NCBI GenBank assembly: GCA_037833965.1
Contig: AP031356.1
Coordinates: forward strand, 15,336,501 to 15,400,500
Direction: 5' to 3'
DNA: 64,000 nucleotides
From: Marchantia polymorpha subsp. ruderalis
Taxonomy: Eukaryota; Streptophyta; Marchantiopsida; Marchantiales; Marchantiaceae
A model generated the notes under the pieces. The model was not told where the DNA came from and ran no database searches. It was given only the letters and a program-made list of their open reading frames with translations. Below, piece by piece: positions 29,783 to 39,925 of this stretch; the first letter of the stretch is position 1, and each line of letters begins with the position of its first letter. A program made the translations under genes and the position numbers.

Positions 29783-31719
29783 TGTGAGCCAAACCTTCCC
29801 ACCCTTCAGCGGTTGTAGTCCAGGTGGGGGTTCGAGCTCCCATAATCTAACTTCGCTGAACTCAAGCCATGTACTCAAAGTGTATTCATGACAATGAGAT
29901 CATAAACACTTGCTCCTTCACAGACAAATTATCCAGAACTGAAAATAATAACCTTGCTGTCTACTATTTTCGCAAGAGCATCAGACAAGCTCTTTGTTAC
30001 ATAAAGATCTAACCCAACTCTGGGTGACTTCCTCAATACTACAGCCGCTGTGGGCTTTCCTAGATACCAGTCCCACTCCCAATTCCTACTCAGAGTTCAA
30101 TGTCGACTTCTCAGCTCCCACCTTCAGACCCCACCAGATTTCTCTCTCGGATTCAACTCTCACTTTTCAAGTTCAAATTCAGATCCCGACTGTCAGATTT
30201 CAGTCTCAGATTTCACTTCACTCACATCTCCCACTCTCAGGTCTTCCACTCAGATCTCAGCTCCCACTCACAGATTACACTTCAATCTCAGATCCCACTC
30301 TCAGGTCTTCCACTCTGATCTCAGCTCCCAGGCCGAGCACACCACTTCCGTCTCCACACACGCACACCACCAGCTCTCGCACACTGGTACACTACAAGCT
30401 CTCGCACACTAGGCCGAACACACCACCAGGTCTCAGCTCCCACGCCGAACTCTCCACTTCGAAGTCCAAGGCCGAGACACCCACAGCCCGGCTGAAATGC
30501 AACACTCGCAATGATGGATAGCTGCCTGCTCCCCCTGCGCGACTACACGCCGCCGCCACCGCCACACCTGTACATTCTACATCCTGACCACCCGATATCC
30601 GCCGGAGGGGATCTTCTTTCGCGCACCGCCGAAGGCATCCACCCGCAGAAGACGCACGACCACACCTTTGCTTATCCATAACAGTCACTCCCGACACCCA
30701 TAACTCACAGACCCTAGCTCTGTTTCACAAGTTCGTGGGCTCGTCGGAACGAGCAGGTCGAGCTCTTTCCAACGAGACCCTAACTGAGTCAAACCGTTAC
30801 GAATTGCGAAAGTTATGCTGGTTTTACCCTTCGCCAAAGGCACACCGCCGAAGGCATGTTACCTGTTATCGCCGAAGGCGCCGGCACGAAGTTCGCGGAC
30901 CGCGAGTGCTCCGACCGCGAGTTCGCCGACCGCGATGTCTTCCAGTTCGATGTCTTCCGGTTCGATGTTGTTCTACCCTATCCGCCGCTTTCGACGCTCA
31001 TAACTCAGTGACGCCTTATCCGTTTGAAGAGTTCTTGGTCTCGTTGGAACGAGCGTCGCGAGCTCTTTCCAACAAGACCCTAATCAAATCAAACCGTTAA
31101 CAAATGAAAAAGATATGCCGAGTTTACTGTTTCGCCGATGGCCCTTGCACGATGTTCACCGGCTCGGAGTTCGCCGACCCCGAGTTCGCCGAAGGCCTGC
31201 TCGCAGTTGTCGCGAAGTCGTCCGAAGCCGGAGATGTTCGCAGCCGGAGACGTCCGGAGCCGAAGACGTTCGCAGCCGGAGACGTTCGCAGCCGGAGACG
31301 TCCGGAGCCGAAGACGTTCGCAGCCGGACTTGCCTCAACCCTTCCCATCAGTAACTTCCGACACTCACAACTCAGTGATTCCTCATCCGTTTGAAGAGTT
31401 CTTGGTCTCGTTGGAACGAGCGTTGCGAGCTCTTTCCAAGGAGACACTAACTGAGTCAAGGAGTCACACATTGAAAACGTTATGAGGGTTTCACTGTTTC
31501 GCCGAAGGCCTTTCCCCGAAGGAACTTCACCGAAGGCTCTTCGCCGGAGACCCTGCCCTGAAAGCCCCGTTCCGGACCTTTGCCTACTAGCTATTACACC
31601 AACTCCTAATCTTACCAAAACTTCCAGAAAACTCCGAGCATAATTTTGCAAGAGCTTAAATCTAAAACTTTAACTCTCACAAGGTTAAAAAGACATGTGA
31701 GCACAATTTTGTGCTCACA
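29783..31719 (-). mobile_element. 3' LTR of the Tat-like element
   Basis: 1,937 bp. At 31696-31719 it ends (plus reading) in a near-perfect palindrome with arms TGTGAGCACAA and TTGTGCTCACA. It contains three diverged copies of the shared inverted-repeat module (30736-30780, 31037-31080, 31401-31445) and a 16-bp tandem repeat (31221-31329). Confidence 0.92.
31221..31329. repeat. 16-bp tandem repeat in Tat-like LTR
   Basis: Nearly seven units of two alternating forms, TTCGCAGCCGGAGACG and TCCGGAGCCGAAGACG, each with several CpGs. The same array is at 39371-39479 in the other LTR. Confidence 0.8.
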
Positions 31720-31776
31720 TCATTGGCGACCATCAGGGGAAGATTCCAGAATCCTAGCTCTGCAGGCTAGACAGCT

Positions 31777-34700
31777 TCAAATCCGGTACTGCTTGCATCT
31801 ACTTCCCGCAGTGCGTGTGGGGAAAACTTCTCCATTCAACGTTTCCAACTGCACTGAGTTGTTTGGAAATACCTCACGAATCAGATAAGGCCCTAACCAT
31901 ACTGCATCAAACTTTCCTGGGAACTCAAGCTTCCTACCATCCTGGAGCATCACCATCATACCTGGCCTCAGCGTCCTTTTCTTATGCTTCTTGTCAAAGG
32001 TGATTTTTCTCCTCCGTTGAATGGCCTCAATATGTTGAGCACTCATTCTCCTCCTCTCATCAAGCTCTTCTAATGTCGTCAGCCTATTCCTTAATGACTG
32101 ACTGTTTGTAAGCCGTGACTGCACTGCAACTCGGAGTGATTCCACCTCGAATTCGATGGGGAGAGTGGCCTCCAATCCATACACTAACGAAAACGGCGTT
32201 GCCTGGGTTGTCACCTTGAAAGTTGTCCGATAAGCCCACAATGCTGCTGTCAGCTTGGTGTCCCAATCCCTTTTTGAGTCAACCACCGTTTTGCGAAGAA
32301 TACTCACCAGAGTCCCATTGACTCGCTCTGTCTGACCATTGGTTTGTGGATGATATGGAGTAGTTTTTCTGTGATCTATCTCAAACCTATCTGTTAATTC
32401 TTGAAACATCTCATTCAAGAAGTGCCTGCCCCTATCGCTAACCAGAATCTTGGGACATCCAAACCTTGAAATGATGTTTTCGTACATGAATGTGGCAGCA
32501 TGAGCAGCCGTATTTGTCTTCACTGCCTTCGCTTCCGCCCACTTTGTCAAGTATTCTGTCGTAACTATGATGTAAGCCATGCCTTTTGACGAATGAGGAT
32601 GAATCTCACCGATATAATCAATTCCCCATTTTTCAAAAGGTACAAGTGGCAATGAAACGTGTAGAGGCATGTCCATTCGAAGGTCATTCCTAGCATACCT
32701 CTGACAGGCATCACAGCGCTTCACATATTCATGAGAGTCCCTAAACAACCTAGGCCAGAAGTATCCCGCTCTAAGTATTTTCTGACCTGTAAGTTGGCCA
32801 GAGAAATGTCCTCCACAAGCACTGTCGTGGCAAGCCTCTAAAATTGCGGGAACCTCCACTTCTGACACACATCTTCTCAGAACACCATCAGCTCCCCTTC
32901 TAAATAATCTGTGGCCAATCACTGCAAAATGTCTACTGTTGACTCTCACCTTCCTCCTTTCCTCCTTAGTCCAATCACCTGACAACTGCTGAGTTGTCAA
33001 AAACTCTACTATTCCAGCGTACCATTGTGGCTGAGCTGTGACTACAAAAAGACTATCATCTATCAACCTGTCATCTAATGGACTGGTCCCTACATCCTCC
33101 GACAACCTAGATAGATGGTCGGCCTGCAAGTGCATGCGACCAGGTTTATACTCTACAGTGTAGTCAAATTCCTCCAGCAATAAAACCCACCTGGCCAATC
33201 TTCCACTAAGCTCCGCCTTGTTCACCAGATATTTGATTGCCATGTGATCAACGAAGAAAACCACTGGATTGCAGATCAGATAATGTCTAAACTTCTTGAC
33301 TGAAAAAACCATGGCCAAGCACTCCCTCTCAGTAGTAGAATAGTTCCTCTCTGCTGGATTCAACTGCCTACTGGCATAAGCGATTGGCAGGTCCTTCCCC
33401 TTCTCCCCTGTAGACTGACATAACGCACTACCCACTGCTACACTACTTGCATCACAGAAAACGTGAAAAGGCATGCTCCAGTCAGGAGGCCTCAACACCG
33501 GATAAGTACTCAACCTGGACTTCAACTCTTCAAAAGCTTCTTGACAAGCATCTGTCCACTCAAACCTGTTCTCCTTCCTCAACAGTTGAGTAATAGGCAC
33601 TACAATCTTGGCAAAGTCAGGAATCAACTCTCTATACCACCCTACATGTCCCAATAACTTGGCTACACCCTTAGCATTCGTGGGAGTTGCCAATCCTTCA
33701 ATGACTGCAATCTTATCAGGATCCGGTTCTCTTCCCTTCTCACTCACGACATAACCCAAAAGAACTCCTCTCTGAACACCTAGGAATGTCTTCTCAGGAT
33801 TCAGAGCTAGCTGCATTCTTCTACATCTAATGAGAGCTTCTCTAACACACTGCAGATGCTCACCAGCACTTGACTGAGTGCTAAAATCGTCCACAAAAAC
33901 TGTCATAGACTTGTATAACAGATCTGTGAAAATATACATCACTAACCTTTGGAATGTGGCAGGTGCATTGCACAATCCGAAAGGCATAACAACCCATACA
34001 AAAGTTCCCCACGGAGTTGTGAAGGCTGTCTTATGAACATCCTGTACAGCTATGGAAATCTGATTGTAGCCAGCATATCCATCCATGAATGTGTACCTCG
34101 CATGACCCCCAACTTCCTCCAAAAGCAGCGTGATAAAAGGTAAAGGAAAGTGATCCTTCTCAGTACAGGCATTCAGCTTCCTATAATCCACACACACTCT
34201 AAGTTTCCCATTCTTCTTCTTGACCAAAACCATAGGAGAAACCCAATCCGTGATCTCTACAGGCTTGATGAATCCAGCTTTGAGTAATCTCTCCAATTCT
34301 GCTCGAACTAACAACTGTAACTGTGGGTTCATCCTTCTCTCCTTCTGTCTAATAGGCTTAGCTCCAGGGACCAGCGAAATCCGATGCTCCACCATTTCAC
34401 GAGGTACTCCCTTCAACTCATCATACGACCAAGCAAAGGTATCACTGAATTCGTCCACCAACTCACCATACTTCTGTATCTCATCCTCTCCTAGCTTGGA
34501 ACCCATCTTCATTTGCTTCAGTTCTCCTCCTCTGATGGACACCTCCACATATTTCCAGTCTTCTTCTGCCACATGAGTTTGTTCCTCCGAGCTTTGATAC
34601 CAATCTGGAGGGACCTGAGGATAATCCCTGACGTCTTGGCCCACCACAATTCCGGTTGATGTAGTCCTGAAATGCAAGGGTTCCTCCAACTTCGCATTTT

Positions 34701-37700
34701 TCACAGTAGTCTCCTCCTCTTGAGTTCCATCAACATGCACCGAATCCACCTCAGTAATATCCAACTCGTCCAACCATGGAGTGAGACCTCCATGTATCCA
34801 CTCTTCCTCCATAAGAACCTCACATGGTTCTAGCAACAGATACTCTTCTCGCTGTGAACTGATCACCTCCTTCTCGAAAATTTTGTGATGAGAAATCATC
34901 ATGGCGTCACAACCTGACTCAGGATAATCTCTCAACCACTGAGCAAACTCTCCATCATCGCTTCTGCTGTAAAAACTAGGGCCCAAGCTACCTGATCCTA
35001 CATCTAATCTATTTTTTCTGTCATTCAAATGAACCACTCCCACTAAAGTGTCATCACACTTGGCCTCGTTTTTCTCTTCTTCCTTCCCTGAAGATAACTC
35101 AGGATTCTCTCTCATCCTTCCACCTAATGACCCTATTGACACCTTGACTCTGTTATCATGAGGACCATATGTGATTGATGGCTTCAGTCCTCCCCAATCC
35201 ACAATTGCATTAGCCATTCTCAACCAAGGTCTGCCCAATAGAATGGGAAAGGTGTCCCTGTTCGAATGCATCTTAATCACATGAAATGTGACAATGTACT
35301 CCTCACCACCAGTGGACAACCTGCAATCTTTAATCATCCCCACTGGTACAGCTGAAGTCTGATTGGCCATATTGATAATGAAAGGTGAGGGGCCTGTCAG
35401 ATTCAAACCTAACTTTCTCATGGTGTGTTCAGGTAGGATGTTCAAACCACTACCCCCATCAACTAATACATTGGGAATCACCTTGTCTACCACTACCACC
35501 TCTATCTCCACAGGTTTGACATCCTGACTTCCTTTTTGCAAATGAACTCTAGCAGCGACTCTAGTCTTCGTCTTTCTACTCCTTCTATGCACTGGAATGC
35601 CCTCCTTCAAAGTCTTACGAGCAATGGGAGATATTTCCAGCAGCTGACCAAAAGTAATGTCTGCCTTCAGCGAACTCAGATCTGACCACAAATTGTACTT
35701 CTCCGACTCTCTCCTTCTCTGACCTCTCATGTTCTCCCACTCTGTCACAGGAATCCCAGGTCCTTCCCACTCTCGTGATTGATTGCTTTCTGAATCTTGC
35801 GTGACAGGTGGCACCTCTGCATCATGTAGAACCTCATCTCTTTTCTCCTCTGCCCTTGTAATCCTCCTTGCTCTCCTCGCCACTCTCTCAAGATCAGAGA
35901 GATGAGGAGGCTCCTCAGATGAAGTCTCCCCTTGCTCATCTTCATTTTTCTTAGTTTGCATCTTGCGATGCACAGCTCTGGTGGTGACAGCAAGGGCCGG
36001 AGCTTCATGCATAATCACATCATCCGAATTTTTCAACTTATAAGTAATCAGGTTAGTATGTGGAGGCCACTGATTCTGCCCTTGTTCGACTATCCCCTTA
36101 CCAAGATCAGAACTACTACGTTGGACATCTCCATCATCGTTTGCAAACCTAGCATCTTGAGAGTTTGAAGAACATGGATCTGCAAAAGAAACCTGTTTTC
36201 TGTTGTCACTACGAGGTTCATCTCGTGGTTCACTCTGGATGGGAATATATCTGTTCACTGTCTGCAGTCCAACAGGTGGATTGAATGTCTGTTTGCCGTT
36301 CTCATGATCATAATACAAGTTAGAAGGTCTAAGATTGTTAGAATGCTCATTCTGCGGTCTTGCACCCCTCATATTTTCTCTCGCCTGGTAAGGACTAACA
36401 GTAGGCTGAGGCATCCTAATAACTTTATCTGGCTGCCGACATTGGTCAGAGGGATGACTACCTCCACAATTACTACACCCATTAACCCCAACCTCAGACC
36501 AACACTGACCTGGATAGTGCCACCTACCACAAAATGCATGTAATTCTTTTCTCTCCATGTTCTGACCATCCTGACCCCTAGGAGGTCCTCTGTATCCGTT
36601 TTGACCTTGGTAATTTGGTCCTTGGCCCCTTTGGTGTTGCACAGGTGGGGCACCGCTCATTCTGTTGTCACGGTTTGGCACCACCCTACAAAATTGCCTG
36701 GTATGTCCAGATTGACCACACTGGACACACCACATGCTTGATGAATGTCTACCTGACTCGACTGGAGGAGGAGGCCCTGGCTGTTGACTCCTGATCATCA
36801 AGGCCATCTGATCTGTAATATTTTGCATTTGCTTCATCATGGTCTCTTGAAAGCCCACTTGGCTAGCATTTAATCTTTTCTCTACATCTGCAAGGTTAGG
36901 ATCTACAGTAGGGGCTGGCAATGCTAAAACAGGTGCTGGCTCTCTGGTCTGCGAAATTGACTCAATGAGAGAATAGGGAGCTTGACCCCTATGCCTACCT
37001 GAGTCTCCTTCTATTGCTCTTGGACGAATTGGGATGAACTGAGGAATGGATTCATCCTCCTTCCTCCACAATCTATCATAGTCCTTGTCAATATTCTCTA
37101 TCTCCCTGGCAGCCATCTTGGCCTCAGCAAGAGTTTGAGGGCTTCTCTCCAGCACCCCTCGGATGGTCCCCGATTTGAAAAAGCCTTGGATAAAAAATTG
37201 TCTTAGCGTATCGTCATTGAGCATTGTACCCACAAAACGCGCACAAACCAGATCAAATCTTCTAATGTAAGCTGAGATTTCCTCTTCCCTTCCCTGTTTT
37301 AACGATGCCAAAGCTCTCAATGCAGAACCTTGCCCCACCTCAGGCCTAAACTCATTCAAGAACTCCCTTTGCATCTGATCCCATCCCCCAAAATGACCTT
37401 CAGAATGATCCCTATACCACTCATACGCCTCACCTTCCAGGGTAGTAGGAAACCAGACCAAAAAATACCCTGGATCTGTAATCAGAGAGCTGGCTAGCCT
37501 CTCAACATATCTTTCCATGTGCCTTGAAGGATCCTCATCCTTCGTCCCATAGAACTTAGGCAGATTGGGTGGTATGACCACAGCTGCCAAGTTCTGTGGA
37601 ACCTGAATAGGCAGGCCCCTTGGCCTCACGAGTGGGTCGATGGGAGGACTAGGAGGAGGTCCTGCTCTCCCTCCATCGTCAGCCATGCTCGCAGATTCCT

Positions 37701-37896
37701 CAACCGACTTCTCACTATCAGGTTCTACAATCTCTAAACCTTCTAACAAAGACTCACCAACAGGGTCTACGTTCAGAAATATCTCAAGTTTAATTTCTTC
37801 CTCGATTTCCTTATTCTCAGGTTTCTTCCTACTACGAACAGGTTTCTCCAGTCCTGGCTCCAGGTTTGGTTTGTGCGATCTAGTCCTATTCTGCAT
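31777..37896 (-). CDS. gag-pol polyprotein of the Tat-like element (2,039 aa)
   Basis: Single uninterrupted frame. The gag domain at ~95-290 has PKFYGTKDEDP, WFPTTLEGEAYEWY and LKQGREEEISAYIRRF. Zinc knuckles are at ~390 (CVQCGQSGHTRQFC) and ~460-480 (CSNCGGSHPSDQC). The protease active site is VLVDGGSGLNIL at ~812. The reverse transcriptase runs ~1190-1400 with catalytic FVDDF near 1334. RNase H is ~1479-1600 (FHVFCDASSVAVG). The integrase has an HHCC region at ~1680-1720 and catalytic D, D, E in GIDYIGE (~1759), LVSDRGRHF (~1820) and GQTERVNG (~1858). It ends CKQYRI with no chromodomain. Gag and pol in one frame is common on the Tat side. The start codon lies 37 nt inside the LTR, close to the primer-binding site. 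Confidence 0.95.
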   Translation of the reverse strand: MQNRTRSHKPNLEPGLEKPVRSRKKPENKEIEEEIKLEIFLNVDPVGESLLEGLEIVEPDSEKSVEESASMADDGGRAGPPPSPPIDPLVRPRGLPIQVPQNLAAVVIPPNLPKFYGTKDEDPSRHMERYVERLASSLITDPGYFLVWFPTTLEGEAYEWYRDHSEGHFGGWDQMQREFLNEFRPEVGQGSALRALASLKQGREEEISAYIRRFDLVCARFVGTMLNDDTLRQFFIQGFFKSGTIRGVLERSPQTLAEAKMAAREIENIDKDYDRLWRKEDESIPQFIPIRPRAIEGDSGRHRGQAPYSLIESISQTREPAPVLALPAPTVDPNLADVEKRLNASQVGFQETMMKQMQNITDQMALMIRSQQPGPPPPVESGRHSSSMWCVQCGQSGHTRQFCRVVPNRDNRMSGAPPVQHQRGQGPNYQGQNGYRGPPRGQDGQNMERKELHAFCGRWHYPGQCWSEVGVNGCSNCGGSHPSDQCRQPDKVIRMPQPTVSPYQARENMRGARPQNEHSNNLRPSNLYYDHENGKQTFNPPVGLQTVNRYIPIQSEPRDEPRSDNRKQVSFADPCSSNSQDARFANDDGDVQRSSSDLGKGIVEQGQNQWPPHTNLITYKLKNSDDVIMHEAPALAVTTRAVHRKMQTKKNEDEQGETSSEEPPHLSDLERVARRARRITRAEEKRDEVLHDAEVPPVTQDSESNQSREWEGPGIPVTEWENMRGQRRRESEKYNLWSDLSSLKADITFGQLLEISPIARKTLKEGIPVHRRSRKTKTRVAARVHLQKGSQDVKPVEIEVVVVDKVIPNVLVDGGSGLNILPEHTMRKLGLNLTGPSPFIINMANQTSAVPVGMIKDCRLSTGGEEYIVTFHVIKMHSNRDTFPILLGRPWLRMANAIVDWGGLKPSITYGPHDNRVKVSIGSLGGRMRENPELSSGKEEEKNEAKCDDTLVGVVHLNDRKNRLDVGSGSLGPSFYSRSDDGEFAQWLRDYPESGCDAMMISHHKIFEKEVISSQREEYLLLEPCEVLMEEEWIHGGLTPWLDELDITEVDSVHVDGTQEEETTVKNAKLEEPLHFRTTSTGIVVGQDVRDYPQVPPDWYQSSEEQTHVAEEDWKYVEVSIRGGELKQMKMGSKLGEDEIQKYGELVDEFSDTFAWSYDELKGVPREMVEHRISLVPGAKPIRQKERRMNPQLQLLVRAELERLLKAGFIKPVEITDWVSPMVLVKKKNGKLRVCVDYRKLNACTEKDHFPLPFITLLLEEVGGHARYTFMDGYAGYNQISIAVQDVHKTAFTTPWGTFVWVVMPFGLCNAPATFQRLVMYIFTDLLYKSMTVFVDDFSTQSSAGEHLQCVREALIRCRRMQLALNPEKTFLGVQRGVLLGYVVSEKGREPDPDKIAVIEGLATPTNAKGVAKLLGHVGWYRELIPDFAKIVVPITQLLRKENRFEWTDACQEAFEELKSRLSTYPVLRPPDWSMPFHVFCDASSVAVGSALCQSTGEKGKDLPIAYASRQLNPAERNYSTTERECLAMVFSVKKFRHYLICNPVVFFVDHMAIKYLVNKAELSGRLARWVLLLEEFDYTVEYKPGRMHLQADHLSRLSEDVGTSPLDDRLIDDSLFVVTAQPQWYAGIVEFLTTQQLSGDWTKEERRKVRVNSRHFAVIGHRLFRRGADGVLRRCVSEVEVPAILEACHDSACGGHFSGQLTGQKILRAGYFWPRLFRDSHEYVKRCDACQRYARNDLRMDMPLHVSLPLVPFEKWGIDYIGEIHPHSSKGMAYIIVTTEYLTKWAEAKAVKTNTAAHAATFMYENIISRFGCPKILVSDRGRHFLNEMFQELTDRFEIDHRKTTPYHPQTNGQTERVNGTLVSILRKTVVDSKRDWDTKLTAALWAYRTTFKVTTQATPFSLVYGLEATLPIEFEVESLRVAVQSRLTNSQSLRNRLTTLEELDERRRMSAQHIEAIQRRRKITFDKKHKKRTLRPGMMVMLQDGRKLEFPGKFDAVWLGPYLIREVFPNNSVQLETLNGEVFPTRTAGSRCKQYRI

Positions 37897-37911
37897 TTAC
37901 AAGATCAGGCT

Positions 37912-37930
37912 CCCGGCAGACGCACCATTT
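37912..37930 (-). other. Putative primer-binding site of the Tat-like element
   Basis: On the minus strand this reads ATGGTGCGTCTGCCGGGAG, starting three bases after the LTR end. It has the TGG start and CCGGGA core expected of a tRNA 3' complement. I cannot assign the tRNA with confidence. Confidence 0.5.
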
Positions 37931-37932
37931 TA

Positions 37933-39869
37933 TGTGAGCCAAACCTTCCCACCCTTCAGCGGTTGTAGTCCAGGTGGGGGTTCGAGCTCCCATAATCTAA
38001 CTTCGCTGAACTCAAGCCATGTACTCAAAGTGTATTCATGACAATGAGATCATAAACACTTGCTCCTTCACAGACAAATTATCCAGAACTGAAAATAATA
38101 ACCTTGCTGTCTACTATTTTCGCAAGAGCATCAGACAAGCTCTTTGTTACATAAAGATCTAACCCAACTCTGGGTGACTTCCTCAATACTACAGCCGCTG
38201 TGGGCTTTCCTAGATACCAGTCCCACTCCCAATTCCTACTCAGAGTTCAATGTCGACTTCTCAGCTCCCACCTTCAGACCCCACCAGATTTCTCTCTCGG
38301 ATTCAACTCTCACTTTTCAAGTTCAAATTCAGATCCCGACTGTCAGATTTCAGTCTCAGATTTCACTTCACTCACATCTCCCACTCTCAGGTCTTCCACT
38401 CAGATCTCAGCTCCCACTCACAGATTACACTTCAATCTCAGATCCCACTCTCAGGTCTTCCACTCTGATCTCAGCTCCCAGGCCGAGCACACCACTTCCG
38501 TCTCCACACACGCACACCACCAGCTCTCGCACACTGGTACACTACAAGCTCTCGCACACTAGGCCGAACACACCACCAGGTCTCAGCTCCCACGCCGAAC
38601 TCTCCACTTCGAAGTCCAAGGCCGAGACACCCACAGCCCGGCTGAAATGCAACACTCGCAATGATGGATAGCTGCCTGCTCCCCCTGCGCGACAACACGC
38701 CGCCGCCACCGCCACACCTGTACATTCTACATCCTGACCACCCGATATCCGCCGGAGGGGATCTTCTTTCGCGCACCGCCGAAGGCATCCACCCGCAGAA
38801 GACGCACGACCACACCTTTGCTTATCCATAACAGTCACTCCCGACACCCATAACTCACAGACCCTAGCTCTGTTTCACAAGTTCGTGGGCTCGTCGGAAC
38901 GAGCAGGTCGAGCTCTTTCCAACGAGACCCTAACTGAGTCAAACCGTTACGAATTGCGAAAGTTATGCTGGTTTTACCCTTCGCCAAAGGCACACCGCCG
39001 AAGGCATGTTACCTGTTATCGCCGAAGGCGCCGGCACGAAGTTCGCGGACCGCGAGTGCTCCGACCGCGAGTTCGCCGACCGCGATGTCTTCCAGTTCGA
39101 TGTCTTCCGGTTCGATGTTGTTCTACCCTATCCGCCGCTTTCGACGCTCATAACTCAGTGACGCCTTATCCGTTTGAAGAGTTCTTGGTCTCGTTGGAAC
39201 GAGCGTCGCGAGCTCTTTCCAACAAGACCCTAATCAAATCAAACCGTTAACAAATGAAAAAGATATGCCGAGTTTACTGTTTCGCCGATGGCCCTTGCAC
39301 GATGTTCACCGGCTCGGAGTTCGCCGACCCCGAGTTCGCCGAAGGCCTGCTCGCAGTTGTCGCGAAGTCGTCCGAAGCCGGAGATGTTCGCAGCCGGAGA
39401 CGTCCGGAGCCGAAGACGTTCGCAGCCGGAGACGTTCGCAGCCGGAGACGTCCGGAGCCGAAGACGTTCGCAGCCGGACTTGCCTCAACCCTTCCCATCA
39501 GTAACTTCCGACACTCACAACTCAGTGATTCCTCATCCGTTTGAAGAGTTCTTGGTCTCGTTGGAACGAGCGTTGCGAGCTCTTTCCAAGGAGACACTAA
39601 CTGAGTCAAGGAGTCACACATTGAAAACGTTATGAGGGTTTCACTGTTTCGCCGAAGGCCTTTCCCCGAAGGAACTTCACCGAAGGCTCTTCGCCGGAGA
39701 CCCTGCCCTGAAAGCCCCGTTCCGGACCTTTGCCTACTAGCTATTACACCAACTCCTAATCTTACCAAAACTTCCAGAAAACTCCGAGCATAATTTTGCA
39801 AGAGCTTAAATCTAAAACTTTAACTCTCACAAGGTTAAAAAGACATGTGAGCACAATTTTGTGCTCACA
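37933..39869 (-). mobile_element. 5' LTR of the Tat-like element
   Basis: Same length and, apart from one base seen, the same sequence as the LTR at 29783-31719. The modules are at the same offsets (plus 8,150). Duplication ACCTG follows at 39870-39874. Confidence 0.92.
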
Positions 39870-39874
39870 ACCTG

Positions 39875-39920
39875 CTCATCAGAGCGCCGCCGCCGACGCT
39901 CCAACAATTTCCTCCTCCTC
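39875..39920 (-). mobile_element. Short piece of outer LTR-B O1 between two insertions
   Basis: Matches the acidic-patch part of the LTR frame (CGCTCCAACAATTTCCTCC, poly-glutamate codons on the minus strand). Bases 39921-39925 (CTCCT) are the target duplication of the next solo LTR. Two independent insertions lie about 50 bp apart here. Confidence 0.75.
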
Positions 39921-39925
39921 CTCCT

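Larger units (their letters stand above)
29783..39869 (-). mobile_element. Tat-like Ty3/gypsy element, looks whole and very young (10,087 bp)
   Basis: Minus-strand element bounded by the duplication ACCTG (29778-29782 and 39870-39874). The 5' LTR is 39869-37933 and the 3' LTR 31719-29783; both are 1,937 bp and I saw only one difference between them, which implies a very recent insertion. A single long gag-pol frame (37896-31777) lies between. It inserted into the LTR frame region of the outer LTR-B. The region before the 3' LTR is not clearly purine-rich. Confidence 0.93.

Noticed and set aside
30050-30521. Plus-strand proline/serine-rich frames in the Tat-like LTRs (also 38144-38671)
   Set aside because: They come from a CT-rich low-complexity stretch of the LTR, are identical in both LTRs only because the LTRs are identical, and show no domain.
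31720-31745. Primer-binding site for a plus-strand element after the LTR at 29783-31719
   Set aside because: The bases TTGGCGACCATCAGGGGA look primer-like, but gag-pol runs on the minus strand and a better site lies at 37912-37930.
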